Assembly: GCA_036338435.1 (NCBI GenBank)
Contig: JAYZCG010000025.1
Span: 1 to 35,817 of the forward strand
DNA from: JAPYTY01 sp036338435
GTDB lineage: Bacteria; Acidobacteriota; UBA6911; RPQK01; JADFOI01
Length of the DNA stretch: 35,817 bases
Direction: 5' to 3'
The notes beneath the pieces were generated by a model, which had not been told where the DNA came from, ran no database searches, and worked only from the letters and a program-made list of their open reading frames with translations. The first letter of the stretch is position 1. Each line of letters opens with the position of its first letter. The translations under genes and the position numbers were made by a program. Positions 1 through 8,336 of this stretch are shown here, one piece after another.

Positions 1-1137
1 GCGGAGGTAAGACTCCTTAATTCGACTAATAGGAACAACCCCTCTGTCGACCAGATCATGTAAAACATTAAATGCCTTGAAAACTATTTTCGGATCGTAA
101 GTGGAATTATTCGCGAAAAGTAAAATATCTACTCCAGCTTCCACCGCTAACTGAATACTCTTTTCTAGCGTGTAATTTTGCACAATAGCTCCCATTTGCA
201 TGTCGTCGGATATTATCACTCCATGAAAACCCATATCTTGTCGGAGCATGGTGCTAACAACCTGCTTAGAAAGCGTTGCTGGATGTTTCTTGTCCCAATG
301 AGCATTGTATAAATGTGCAGTCATTACCATATCAGGGAGTTGCTCCTTGATGAGTGCGTGAAAAGGTTCCAGTTCACCAGACCTCCATTGTTTAGTCACA
401 TTTGGCAATCCCTGATGACTATCATCCTGACTAGATCCATGACCAGGAAAATGTTTTACTGCTGCGAGCAAACCTTTTCGATGAAATTCTTCGATTGTCC
501 ACCGGCTGTGACGTACCACCCGGCTAGCATCTCTACCATAACTGCGTTCTAGACCTGCAATAATTGGGTTGTCGGGATTCACAGCTAGATCTAAGACCGG
601 AGCAAAATTGAGGTTAATGCCTAGTTCTACAAGAATATCTGCTATCCCCTGGGCATTAGCCCGGGTAAAATGCTCCTCATCCCTACGTCCCAGATCGGCA
701 GCTGATATTGTGGTAGGAACACCATGTTTTTCCTTCAGCCGAACGACTTTGCCCCCTTCCTGGTCAATTGCAATAAACATAGGAACTACTGCAGTAGCCT
801 GAAGCCGTGAGACCAATTTACTGACTTGCGAGGGAGAGACTATATTTCTCACAGGTGATTGAGAAGGCACATCATAGTCGAAGAGGATCACACCACCTAG
901 ATGCATGTCTCGGACGGCTTCGAGGAATGGATCTCCTTCTCTTAACAAAGTACCTCGAAACCCAACCATGAGCATCTGCCCAGCCCAAAGATCAAAATCC
1001 TTACTTTCTGACGGGGCTCCTATCAATTGGGACACTGGGGATTCCGCAACACTGCTCCGCCTTTCTAAAAGCTCGGAGCCTGAACAACTCATCACGAGCG
1101 ACAGCCAGCCCGCGAATGTCAAAAGACCAATTCTCAT
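1..1137 (-). CDS. Glycoside hydrolase family 3 lipoprotein, NagZ-like (partial, C-terminus outside window)
   Basis: The minus-strand frame is open from ATG 1137 to the window edge, giving 379 codons without a stop, so the C-terminal part is missing. The N-terminus MRIGLLTFAGWLSLVMSC is a lipoprotein signal with the lipidated Cys at residue 18. The body carries GH3 hallmarks: DQEGG, then KHFPGHG near residue 229, followed by the DSH motif that NagZ-type enzymes use as acid/base dyad, and SDD near residue 310 holding the likely nucleophile Asp. Family knowledge: such enzymes release N-acetylglucosamine or related sugars, often in peptidoglycan turnover; a lipid-anchored form would act in the periplasm or outer membrane rather than the cytoplasm. 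It lies 58 bases downstream of msrP on the same strand, without a strong ribosome binding site. Family is sure; exact substrate is not. Confidence 0.9.
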   Translation of the reverse strand, partial: MRIGLLTFAGWLSLVMSCSGSELLERRSSVAESPVSQLIGAPSESKDFDLWAGQMLMVGFRGTLLREGDPFLEAVRDMHLGGVILFDYDVPSQSPVRNIVSPSQVSKLVSRLQATAVVPMFIAIDQEGGKVVRLKEKHGVPTTISAADLGRRDEEHFTRANAQGIADILVELGINLNFAPVLDLAVNPDNPIIAGLERSYGRDASRVVRHSRWTIEEFHRKGLLAAVKHFPGHGSSQDDSHQGLPNVTKQWRSGELEPFHALIKEQLPDMVMTAHLYNAHWDKKHPATLSKQVVSTMLRQDMGFHGVIISDDMQMGAIVQNYTLEKSIQLAVEAGVDILLFANNSTYDPKIVFKAFNVLHDLVDRGVVPISRIKESYLR

Positions 1138-1195
1138 TGCCAGTTAATGCTCACATCCAAAAGATCCGTACAAGCTGTTCACGAAGATTATTCCA

Positions 1196-2230
1196 TCAAA
1201 AAAAATATTGGCGGTCATCTTCTCGATACAAATTGCCTACAAAATCATGATAGCCGTTGTACAATTTTGTTGGGATACGTTCGTTAGTGTTGAGAAAGGT
1301 CTCAGTTGCCTGACTCCAACGAGAATGATCAAATTTTGGATTAACATTAGCCCAAAATCCATATTCTGAAGAGGCATCACTCCAAAAAGTTCTAGGTCGG
1401 GTTTTTGTAAATTCAATAAGAACAATTGACTTAATGCTCTTAAACCCATATTTCCAGGGCACTACCAAACGGACTGGGGCTCCGCTTTGCTTGTTAAGAG
1501 GATGCCCGTAAATGCCAAATGTTAGCAGGGTTAAATCGTTCATGGCTTCTTCCATACTCAACGCTTCGTAATAAGGCCATGAATACGCTGATAACCCTTT
1601 TTGTCCTGGCATCTCTGAAGGCCGCAAGAGCGTCACAAACCGCACGAACTTAGCACCCTTCAGAGGATTGAGCCCTTTTATAAGTTGGGAAAGAGGATAG
1701 CCTGTCCAAGGTACATTGGCCGACCAAGCTTCTACACAGCGAAGATGGTAGAGGCGCTCCTCTAGTTGCCCTATCCGAATCAGATCATCTAGATCATATG
1801 TTCCCGGCTTTTCCACCTCTCCCCTAATTTCTACTTTCCATGGGTTTACTGTAAAGCCTTTCACCAAGTCTTTTACACGCTGTTTAGTGGTGGTAAATTC
1901 ATAGAAATTATTGTAGCCAGTTGTCAGTCTTTCGGCAGTGACATCTCTTTCCGTCCTGAATCGGATATTTCTAACAGCTGGGAAAAGGTCTACCCATTGT
2001 TTGACCCAAAACTGAGGAACCTGGCCATATGGCCCTTTAGAATCACTGGGTCCGGCCAATGCACTACTGCTCCCTCCGGTTCCCTCAGCACACCCAGTCA
2101 GTAATGGCAATCCCAACCCTGCACAGCCTAGATTTTTGAGCAATTGACGTCGATTAACATAGGTAGATTCTGAAGTGACCTGGGAAGATGATATTTGATC
2201 CCACATCTTCTTGATCTTTAAGAAAGACAT
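1196..2230 (-). CDS. msrP: Protein-methionine-sulfoxide reductase catalytic subunit (YedY/MsrP family molybdoenzyme)
   Basis: This 344-residue protein aligns along its length with MsrP (YedY), the periplasmic molybdopterin enzyme that repairs oxidised methionines in exported proteins. A Tat signal is visible (NRRQLLKNLG, residues 26-35), the molybdenum-ligand Cys is at about residue 155 in LRCVEAWS, and GYNNFYEF, VPWKYGFK and RWSQATE are family motifs. I chose ATG 2230 because GGGAGG sits seven bases upstream; a GTG at 2245 lies within or before that site. Oddly the signal region ends in LPLLTGC, a lipobox-like sequence (Cys 47), so it may be a Tat-exported lipoprotein. The usual haem partner MsrQ is not adjacent. 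It follows the GMC oxidoreductase gene after 131 bases on the same strand. Confidence 0.93.
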   Translation of the reverse strand: MSFLKIKKMWDQISSSQVTSESTYVNRRQLLKNLGCAGLGLPLLTGCAEGTGGSSSALAGPSDSKGPYGQVPQFWVKQWVDLFPAVRNIRFRTERDVTAERLTTGYNNFYEFTTTKQRVKDLVKGFTVNPWKVEIRGEVEKPGTYDLDDLIRIGQLEERLYHLRCVEAWSANVPWTGYPLSQLIKGLNPLKGAKFVRFVTLLRPSEMPGQKGLSAYSWPYYEALSMEEAMNDLTLLTFGIYGHPLNKQSGAPVRLVVPWKYGFKSIKSIVLIEFTKTRPRTFWSDASSEYGFWANVNPKFDHSRWSQATETFLNTNERIPTKLYNGYHDFVGNLYREDDRQYFF

Positions 2231-2361
2231 AGCGAGGCCTCCCACTGCAGCAAAACTAACAACAACTCATGGTATCCACAAATGCAACACCATACGGAGC
2301 AAACACCCATGTCAGTCACATACGGCAATGCTTTGAAACCCCATTATTGCCACCATGGGTT

Positions 2362-3930
2362 CTATCTAGTGAAATGACGCTCGATGATCCTCCTATAGGC
2401 AAAAGCCGCAACCGTGGCCGTTGGAGCTCCATAGCCTATAGTAGCTCCGAAAGGAGTTGCGCTAGCATCGACGATTAAAAGATTTTCCACGTCATGTGAT
2501 TCAAAATGAGAATTCACCACCGATCTTCGCCGATCACTTCCTGCCCTACAGGAACCCGTATTGGAATTAAAAGAGGTCCCATCCGGGCTTGTCGTTTCCA
2601 CTATTTCCTTAGCTCCCATCCCTCTCAAAATGCTCTCGCCAAGATCCTTAGCCTCTCGAAATAGAGGAGCTAAACTGGGATGACGTGCATCATATAACCA
2701 ACGCCCTCGATCATCCACCGATCCATAGACCTTGCGGGGACGGATCAGCCGAATGAGAATTCTTCCTTGAGTAGTCAAAAGAGTTTTCGCCTTGGTTCGT
2801 AGCTGAGGATTGGAGATTTGACGCATGAATTCTTTGTGCTCCCGACCAAATTCTGGGGCCATTTCGTTGAGAGCTACACGATCAGGATCACCTAAAACTA
2901 TCGGTTCCCATCGCAACTGGAACCGCTCCATTCTTCGATCAGATCCTGTGTCATGAATCACATAGAAGCCTCCATCAGCATAGCCTCCATCCGTCATGGG
3001 CTCCGAAAAATATCCGGTTAAAACCATGGGCCCAGGTCTACCATCGATATTTCGACCAATATTAGAATTTTCTACAATGGTGTTCGCCCCTAATATGTCT
3101 CGGGGTCCATACCCAGAACGTAACAACAACATCGGCGTCCCAAATGCTCCACAGGAAACGATTATTTTAGGAGCCGTCATTCTCTTTACGTCGCCATTTT
3201 GGATGTAGACAATTCCCGTGGCACGTGCATTTTCGATTTCGATTTTTTGAACCTCGGCATCGGATATAATATTCACTCCATGCCTTTCGGCAATAGGTGA
3301 ATAAGCTACAAAACTACCCATTCTTGAATCATACTTACAAAAGTTGCTTCCCTCACAACCCCAACACATAATGCAGTTCTTTTTGGCTACCTGAGAATCC
3401 ACTACCGCAAGCCCCATCTGCTTAGCCGTATCTCGGTAGAGAAGATCGCCGTAAGGTATCATTGCATCTGGACGGGAGTGAATATTGAACATGTCAGCAA
3501 CTTCATCAGCAGAGTCACGAAAATTTGTGCTAGTCCACCCGATAGCATCATGAACTTCTGACCAAGCCCGATAGTCCATCTCTCGTGGAACCCGAGTCAT
3601 AGCCCTCCAATGCAGACTTCCCCCTCCTACCACACTACCCGCTGAATGAGGATAGGTATTGGGCCCATCGGGCCCGTCTGGGTAGTACTGCATCTGATAC
3701 CGTCCTCCCTCATGGAATTCACGAGTTATGTTGGTGAACATCTGTCGGCGCAGAGGAATTCCGTATCCGGGCTTAGGGATTCCTGGAAGATGTGGCCCTC
3801 TTTCAACCAGAGCAACATTGAGAGGCTCACCGTTTCGGGGATTGACTCCCTTCTCAGCAATACGGGCAGCGATCAAAAATCCAGCCATCCCAGAACCCAC
3901 AATGATTAAATCGTAATCTTCATTAGCCAT
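2362..3930 (-). CDS. GMC family FAD-dependent oxidoreductase
   Basis: The 522-residue protein begins with an ADP-binding fold (DYDLIIVGSGMAGFLIAARI) typical of glucose-methanol-choline oxidoreductases and ends with the GMC C-terminal block (GSCRAGSD, then VENLLIVDASATPFG and TATVAAFAYR). These flavoenzymes oxidise alcohols, sugars or sterols. A central cysteine group, CIMCWGCEGSNFC near residues 185-197, resembles the cysteine-containing subset of the family. The residues usually forming the catalytic pair look altered: the His three residues before the GT/GS step reads Ser, and the NP step reads AP. No export signal is evident. It is first in a minus-strand run with msrP and the GH3 lipoprotein. 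The start is ATG 3930 with only a weak ribosome binding site. The family is firm; the substrate is unknown. Confidence 0.88.
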   Translation of the reverse strand: MANEDYDLIIVGSGMAGFLIAARIAEKGVNPRNGEPLNVALVERGPHLPGIPKPGYGIPLRRQMFTNITREFHEGGRYQMQYYPDGPDGPNTYPHSAGSVVGGGSLHWRAMTRVPREMDYRAWSEVHDAIGWTSTNFRDSADEVADMFNIHSRPDAMIPYGDLLYRDTAKQMGLAVVDSQVAKKNCIMCWGCEGSNFCKYDSRMGSFVAYSPIAERHGVNIISDAEVQKIEIENARATGIVYIQNGDVKRMTAPKIIVSCGAFGTPMLLLRSGYGPRDILGANTIVENSNIGRNIDGRPGPMVLTGYFSEPMTDGGYADGGFYVIHDTGSDRRMERFQLRWEPIVLGDPDRVALNEMAPEFGREHKEFMRQISNPQLRTKAKTLLTTQGRILIRLIRPRKVYGSVDDRGRWLYDARHPSLAPLFREAKDLGESILRGMGAKEIVETTSPDGTSFNSNTGSCRAGSDRRRSVVNSHFESHDVENLLIVDASATPFGATIGYGAPTATVAAFAYRRIIERHFTR

Positions 3931-4384
3931 AAATTTAATGATTCCAAGCTATGTGGGACAGATACGCTCAAACATCTTGTTGGGCCTACTCCATCCATTC
4001 ATTCGATATATTGCATCCAGAATATATCTGATAAGTAAAACTCTCAAATTTAAAATGTGCATCCCTTAATATTTGTCTACAAAAACCTTGTCCATAATTA
4101 AATCCACCCTCTAGAATTCCATTAAATACATGCGCGGTCTAAGCTTGAAAATACATCATTCAGGTGCAAATCACCAACTCGCTATTTAATTATTGTAGGC
4201 CTGCGGCCCTTCCAAATACTTCTAACGATAACAGTTAGTGTGTTAACAATTTTTGTGCGGATATTTTTTTTAATGGGTGGGATAGTTACCGTTAGAGAAA
4301 ACCGGTACAATTACATTGAACCAGGGTTGAAATTGACGTTTAATATTCTTAATGTACTTCTTAAAAATGCGAAGGAAGTGATGT
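3931..4384. other. Divergent intergenic region between GMC oxidoreductase and thiC
   Basis: This 454-base AT-rich spacer holds no credible gene on either strand. I looked for a TPP (THI-box) riboswitch ahead of thiC and did not find its conserved CTGAGA and ACCTGA..GGATAATGCC cores. A minus-strand promoter candidate is listed separately. For thiC, the only promoter-like match I see is a weak TTGAAA (4327-4332), 17 bases, TAATGT (4350-4355). The thiC ribosome binding site AAGGAAG is at 4372-4378. Confidence 0.6.
4019..4047 (-). promoter_or_regulatory. Candidate promoter for the GMC oxidoreductase/msrP group
   Basis: On the minus strand TTGAGA and TATTCT are separated by exactly 17 bases, five and four matches to the sigma-70 consensus. 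Transcription would start near 4012 and leave about 80 bases of leader before ATG 3930. This is pattern matching only. Confidence 0.35.
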
Positions 4385-6256
4385 ATGAAGAACAACAATA
4401 ATCCAAGAAACTGGACCGATCAGCCCGTTTTAACGACGACCCCTCTGCCCGCTTCCCGAAAAATCTATATCGAAGGTAATCAACCCGGCGTGACCGTTCC
4501 CATGCGCGAAATTACATTAACTCCATCTACCTCGACAGATGACAAACCGAATGGCTCTAAGAAGACTTTTCTAGTCTATGACACATCGGGCCCATACACT
4601 GATCCTGACGCTCGGATTGATATCCATAAAGGACTCCCATCAAAACGGGCTCCGTGGATTCTGAAACGGCAAGACACAGAAGAACGTACAAGTCTACCCA
4701 ATACATCCAGTCACGAAAAAACTCCTAATCGGCCTCTTAATGGGAAATCTTTCCCTCATGTCCGGAAAGTGTTGCAATCAAAATCGGGACACAACGTAAC
4801 CCAAATTCACTATGCCAGAAAAGGCATTATCACGCCAGAAATGGAGTATGTAGCTATCCGTGAAAACCAAGCAAAGGAATTGCTCGATAGTAATGGATCC
4901 GATAAGCATTTGTGGAATCAGCATCCCGGGAATTCCTTTGGTGCCAATATACCCACAGTTATCACTCCAGAGTTTGTCCGCCAGGAAATAGCACAGGGAC
5001 GAGCAATTATTCCATCCAACATCAATCATCCAGAACTTGAACCCATGATAATCGGACGTAATTTTCTGGTGAAAATTAACGCTAACATAGGCAACTCTGC
5101 GGTCAAATCTTCGATTGAGGAAGAGGTAGAAAAATTAATTTGGGCAACTCGCTGGGGAGCAGACACAGTCATGGATCTTTCCACTGGTGAAGATATCCAT
5201 GAAACGAGGGAATGGGTTATTCGTAACTCTCCGGTGCCCATCGGAACAGTGCCAATTTATCAGGCCCTGGAGAAAGTAGATGGTAAGCCTGAGGAACTAA
5301 CCTGGGAAATTTTTCGGGATACTTTAATTGAACAAGCCGAGCAGGGCGTAGACTACTTCACAATCCATGCTGGAGTATTGCTCCCCTACATTCCGTTAAC
5401 TGCTGATCGTCTCACGGGTATTGTCTCCCGTGGGGGAGCTATCCTTGCAAAATGGTGTTTAGCTCATCATGAAGAAAATTTTCTCTACACGCACTTCAAA
5501 GAAATATGCAACATCATGACAACCTACGATATCGCATTCAGTCTTGGAGATGGCCTCAGACCAGGATCGATTGCCGACGCTAATGATGAAGCTCAATTTG
5601 CTGAATTGAAAACACTGGGAGAACTTACTCAAATCGCTTGGGAAAATGATGTGCAAGTAATGATCGAGGGTCCAGGTCATGTGCCCATGCACCTTATCCA
5701 AACCAATATGGAAAAAGAATTGGAGGAATGCAAAGAAGCCCCTTTCTATACACTTGGACCTCTAACCACAGATATTGCCCCCGGTTATGACCATATCACC
5801 TCTGCGATTGGAGCCGCCATGATAGGGTGGTTTGGCTGCGCTATGCTGTGCTATGTAACTCCAAAAGAACACCTGGGCTTGCCCAACAAAGAAGATGTTA
5901 AAGCAGGAGTGATTGCTTATAGAATTGCTGCACATGCGGCCGATCTGGCTAAAGGCCATCCTGGGGCTCAAACCCGTGACAATGCTCTCTCCAAGGCCCG
6001 CTTTGAATTCCGCTGGGAAGATCAATTCAACCTTGCACTCGACCCGGAGACTGCACGGGAATTTCACGACGAAACTCTGCCAGCTACGGGAGCAAAATTG
6101 GCCCACTTCTGTTCTATGTGTGGACCCCGTTTCTGCTCCATGCAAATAACCCAGGAGGTTCGAACCTATGCCGCTCAAAAGGGCCTCGACACTCATACGG
6201 CTCTCGACGCAGGCATGAAAGAAAAAGCGGAAGAATTCAGACGTCAGAAATCTTAG
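4385..6256 (+). CDS. thiC: Phosphomethylpyrimidine synthase ThiC
   Basis: ThiC is the radical SAM enzyme that rearranges aminoimidazole ribotide into hydroxymethylpyrimidine phosphate for thiamine synthesis. The 623-residue protein is the long form with the extra N-terminal domain, as in enterobacteria. The C-terminal iron-sulfur motif CX2CX4C is at Cys 576, 579 and 584 (CSMCGPRFC). Conserved blocks include RNSPVPIGTVPIYQALEK, FTIHAGVLL, EGPGHVPMH and LGPLTTDIAPGYDHI. ATG 4385 is preceded by AAGGAAG at good spacing. It stands alone: no other thiamine gene and no visible TPP riboswitch is beside it. A HAD phosphatase gene follows on the same strand after a gap of about 115 bases. Confidence 0.97.
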   Translation: MKNNNNPRNWTDQPVLTTTPLPASRKIYIEGNQPGVTVPMREITLTPSTSTDDKPNGSKKTFLVYDTSGPYTDPDARIDIHKGLPSKRAPWILKRQDTEERTSLPNTSSHEKTPNRPLNGKSFPHVRKVLQSKSGHNVTQIHYARKGIITPEMEYVAIRENQAKELLDSNGSDKHLWNQHPGNSFGANIPTVITPEFVRQEIAQGRAIIPSNINHPELEPMIIGRNFLVKINANIGNSAVKSSIEEEVEKLIWATRWGADTVMDLSTGEDIHETREWVIRNSPVPIGTVPIYQALEKVDGKPEELTWEIFRDTLIEQAEQGVDYFTIHAGVLLPYIPLTADRLTGIVSRGGAILAKWCLAHHEENFLYTHFKEICNIMTTYDIAFSLGDGLRPGSIADANDEAQFAELKTLGELTQIAWENDVQVMIEGPGHVPMHLIQTNMEKELEECKEAPFYTLGPLTTDIAPGYDHITSAIGAAMIGWFGCAMLCYVTPKEHLGLPNKEDVKAGVIAYRIAAHAADLAKGHPGAQTRDNALSKARFEFRWEDQFNLALDPETAREFHDETLPATGAKLAHFCSMCGPRFCSMQITQEVRTYAAQKGLDTHTALDAGMKEKAEEFRRQKS

Positions 6257-6359
6257 AGATATATAGGCCGAATCTCAATCCAGATGTGAAATAGGACAGA
6301 CGAACGCCCTCTCATCGCATCCTGAAAAACAGCCTAATAATAGCAGTTTGTACCTAGTG

Positions 6360-6365
6360 TATAAT
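6360..6365 (+). promoter_or_regulatory. Perfect -10 box placed for near-leaderless transcription
   Basis: TATAAT ends six bases before ATG 6372, so a transcript from it would begin at or next to the start codon. No good -35 box or ribosome binding site is visible. It may be coincidental. Confidence 0.35.
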
Positions 6366-6371
6366 CCCCAT

Positions 6372-7052
6372 ATGCGTGTTGTACTGTTTGATATCGATGG
6401 CACGTTAATTGATAGTGGCGGAGCTGGATCCCGGGCTCTCCGACGTGCTCTCGCTGTCCACTACTCACTTAGGGAAGACGTCGACCAAATTCAGTTTGAT
6501 GGCAAAACAGATCCTCAAATCGTACGTGAGATCCTAGCTTGGTTCAATAGAGACGATCTCTTCTCAGCTGAGGAAATGCCCTCATTTTTCTCACTCTACC
6601 TTTCTTTTCTTCGCGAAGAGCTCTCCGACGGCCCAGGCTTCAGGATTTTAGACGGTGTTCGTGAGTTGGTTACCACACTCTACCAACGCGAAGATTTCCT
6701 CATCGGACTAGCTACGGGCAACATCCAGGCAGGAGCCCAACTGAAGCTTGCTCGAGCAAGACTTGGACAATTTTTCCCTTTTGGGGGATTTGGTTCAGAT
6801 TCTGAAGACCGTACGGAACTAACCCGCAAGGCTGTTGAACGTGCTCACGAACATGCCAAAGGCAAGATCGACAATATTTTTCTTGTTGGAGACACCCCGA
6901 GAGATATCATTCATGGCAAGGAAGCAAACGTCATAACAATAGCTGTCGCAAGTGGTAATTTTTCCTCGAAAATGCTTGCAAGTTATAAACCTGATCTTGT
7001 TCTCACAGGCCTGGATCCTGTTGAGCCTATCATCGAATTTATGAGTTTATGA
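6372..7052 (+). CDS. HAD-superfamily hydrolase, phosphoglycolate phosphatase-like
   Basis: A 226-residue HAD phosphatase. Motif I is FDIDGTLIDSGG at the very N-terminus, with nucleophile Asp 7 and acid/base Asp 9. GLATGN is the likely motif II, a lysine helix follows, and LVGDTPRDI provides motif IV. A helical cap domain lies between motifs I and II. Members of this subgroup dephosphorylate small phosphate esters such as phosphoglycolate; the real substrate cannot be told from sequence. I prefer ATG 6372 because motif I normally begins right after the initiator; a TTG at 6348 would add eight unconserved residues and includes a TATAAT box. It lies downstream of thiC and converges with the fibronectin-III gene. 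Confidence 0.85.
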   Translation: MRVVLFDIDGTLIDSGGAGSRALRRALAVHYSLREDVDQIQFDGKTDPQIVREILAWFNRDDLFSAEEMPSFFSLYLSFLREELSDGPGFRILDGVRELVTTLYQREDFLIGLATGNIQAGAQLKLARARLGQFFPFGGFGSDSEDRTELTRKAVERAHEHAKGKIDNIFLVGDTPRDIIHGKEANVITIAVASGNFSSKMLASYKPDLVLTGLDPVEPIIEFMSL

Positions 7053-7171
7053 TTTAATATAATGTGATCTCAGAAGACAGATTTATCTCACAGCTTTAGG
7101 ACCGTTGGGCAATGGTAGGATGACGTACCTGCTACCGCATCTATTACTTGGATATAAACTCTTCCAGCTCC

Positions 7172-7573
7172 TTACAAGAATATGGATACCGTGTTGGAAC
7201 TTTCGCTCCTCCCTACTTCATTAAAAGAACGCACTTTAAACCCATAAGCGCCAGTTGCATACTTGCCTATCTTATCGTTATAGCGATGGGTGTTAACTCC
7301 TACAGTACCAACAACCTGGAATTCTCCACCGTTGTCAGAACGAAGAATCTCGAATCCCAGTTCGTTGTCAGAATAATCGTGCCAAGAAAGCTCAGCCACC
7401 GCCGTACCACCATCATAACGTATGAATACTCTTAGACTATTGGGCTTTTCTGGAACATCACTCTGACCCAGAATAGGAATACCTACAAAAAATAGCCCTA
7501 TCAAAAGCATACCAAATAAAACACGCCCCCATACACTTTGTCCAAAGCTGCCCATCCCCTTCTTAATCTTCAT
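7172..7573 (-). CDS. Small exported protein with one fibronectin type III domain
   Basis: A 133-residue protein with a basic N-terminus and a single hydrophobic segment (about residues 16-36, ending GIPILGQSD), probably a signal peptide or membrane anchor. The remainder resembles one fibronectin type III module of about 85 residues (AELSWHDYSDNELGFEILRS near the start, YGFKVRSFNEVGRSESSNTV at the end), a beta-sandwich fold for surface or periplasmic binding. The start ATG 7573 overlaps the stop of the hemerythrin-like gene by 11 bases, which supports translational coupling and rules in favour of this start over longer readings. Specific function unknown. Confidence 0.7.
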   Translation of the reverse strand: MKIKKGMGSFGQSVWGRVLFGMLLIGLFFVGIPILGQSDVPEKPNSLRVFIRYDGGTAVAELSWHDYSDNELGFEILRSDNGGEFQVVGTVGVNTHRYNDKIGKYATGAYGFKVRSFNEVGRSESSNTVSIFL

Positions 7574-8063
7574 CCCCCGATCCAACCCTATTCTTCTCCG
7601 ATGCCTGCAAGTAACTCTCAATCTGTTCACCACATTGTGCTAGAGACTCCTTTGGAATCCTCTCCTCGATTTGCTTAAAAAAAACCCGCTCTTCCTTTCG
7701 AATATGTTCCTCTAAAACATGAGCCATTCGCAACAATAGATTTTCTAACTGGACACCTTTAACAGTTCGCAATTCTGAAACTAAATTCCTAACTTGGTGG
7801 TGTTGTTTACGCAAAAGAGAGGTGATCTGCTCCTTTTGAGGAAGGTGCTGCTCAGCCAAAGGGAAAAGCACTTCCTCTTCAGCCTCGAAATGATATCTTA
7901 GCTGAGTGTCGAAGTAGTCCAAGATCTGATCTCGTTGCAACTCACGATCCCCCTCCCAATGTGATCTAGATTCCCCCAACTTCCCTTGTCTTACTTGGTG
8001 TGCCATAAGCAGCACTTTGTGATGATCACGAGACAAAAGAGTTAAACTTGCATGACGTTTCAT
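7563..8063 (-). CDS. Hemerythrin HHE cation-binding domain protein
   Basis: A 166-residue, all-helical protein with the iron-ligand pattern of HHE/hemerythrin-like domains: LLSRDHHKVLL near residue 9, HFEAEEEVLFP in the middle, then LLRKQHHQVRNL and LEEHIRKEERVFF. Family knowledge: such proteins bind a di-iron centre and take part in oxygen, nitric oxide or iron sensing or storage, or in repair of iron-sulfur centres. No signal peptide is present, so it should be cytosolic. It is the first gene of a two-gene unit whose second gene encodes an exported fibronectin-III protein and overlaps it by 11 bases. The start ATG 8063 faces the amidohydrolase gene across a 273-base divergent spacer. Family confident, role uncertain. 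Confidence 0.85.
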   Translation of the reverse strand: MKRHASLTLLSRDHHKVLLMAHQVRQGKLGESRSHWEGDRELQRDQILDYFDTQLRYHFEAEEEVLFPLAEQHLPQKEQITSLLRKQHHQVRNLVSELRTVKGVQLENLLLRMAHVLEEHIRKEERVFFKQIEERIPKESLAQCGEQIESYLQASEKNRVGSGDED

Positions 8064-8247
8064 ATCGTTCTCTATTCTGGAAACTAATAATAACAGTAAT
8101 TACTCTCTTGTCTGTAATACTTCAATCGCACAAGGACCAGCCTGTTCGGCCAATTATTTACAAGAAACAACTGCCCAACAACTTCACACTATGGGTGATT
8201 TCATTAATTGAAAATCAAGCATCCACGTTAAAAATTGGATCTGAAAT

Positions 8248-8275
8248 TTTAGATCCAGGCTTGCCTAGATCTAAA
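8248..8275. repeat. 28-bp imperfect inverted repeat upstream of the amidohydrolase gene
   Basis: The arms TTTAGATC (8248-8255) and GATCTAAA (8268-8275) are perfectly complementary over eight bases; after one C-A mismatch AGG and CCT also pair. A further GGATCT at 8238-8243 pairs with AGATCC at 8251-8256. The site lies about 60 bases before ATG 8337, so it could be an operator or a leader hairpin. Confidence 0.5.
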
Positions 8276-8336
8276 TCCAGAACACATCCACTGGTTCCTA
8301 CCTTCCGACTCCTGTATCCTTTCTCAGAAATCTAGA

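Noticed and set aside
5762..6196. 144-codon frame antisense to thiC
   Set aside because: It is fully inside the conserved 3' part of thiC, and no family resemblance is visible.
7148..7435. 95-codon plus-strand frame over the fibronectin-III gene
   Set aside because: It is antisense to a gene with a clear domain and coupled start, and has no recognisable features.
8048..8335. 95-codon plus-strand frame in the spacer before the amidohydrolase gene
   Set aside because: It overlaps the start of the hemerythrin-like gene on the other strand, has no ribosome binding site, and its sequence looks like translated regulatory DNA with the inverted repeat inside it.
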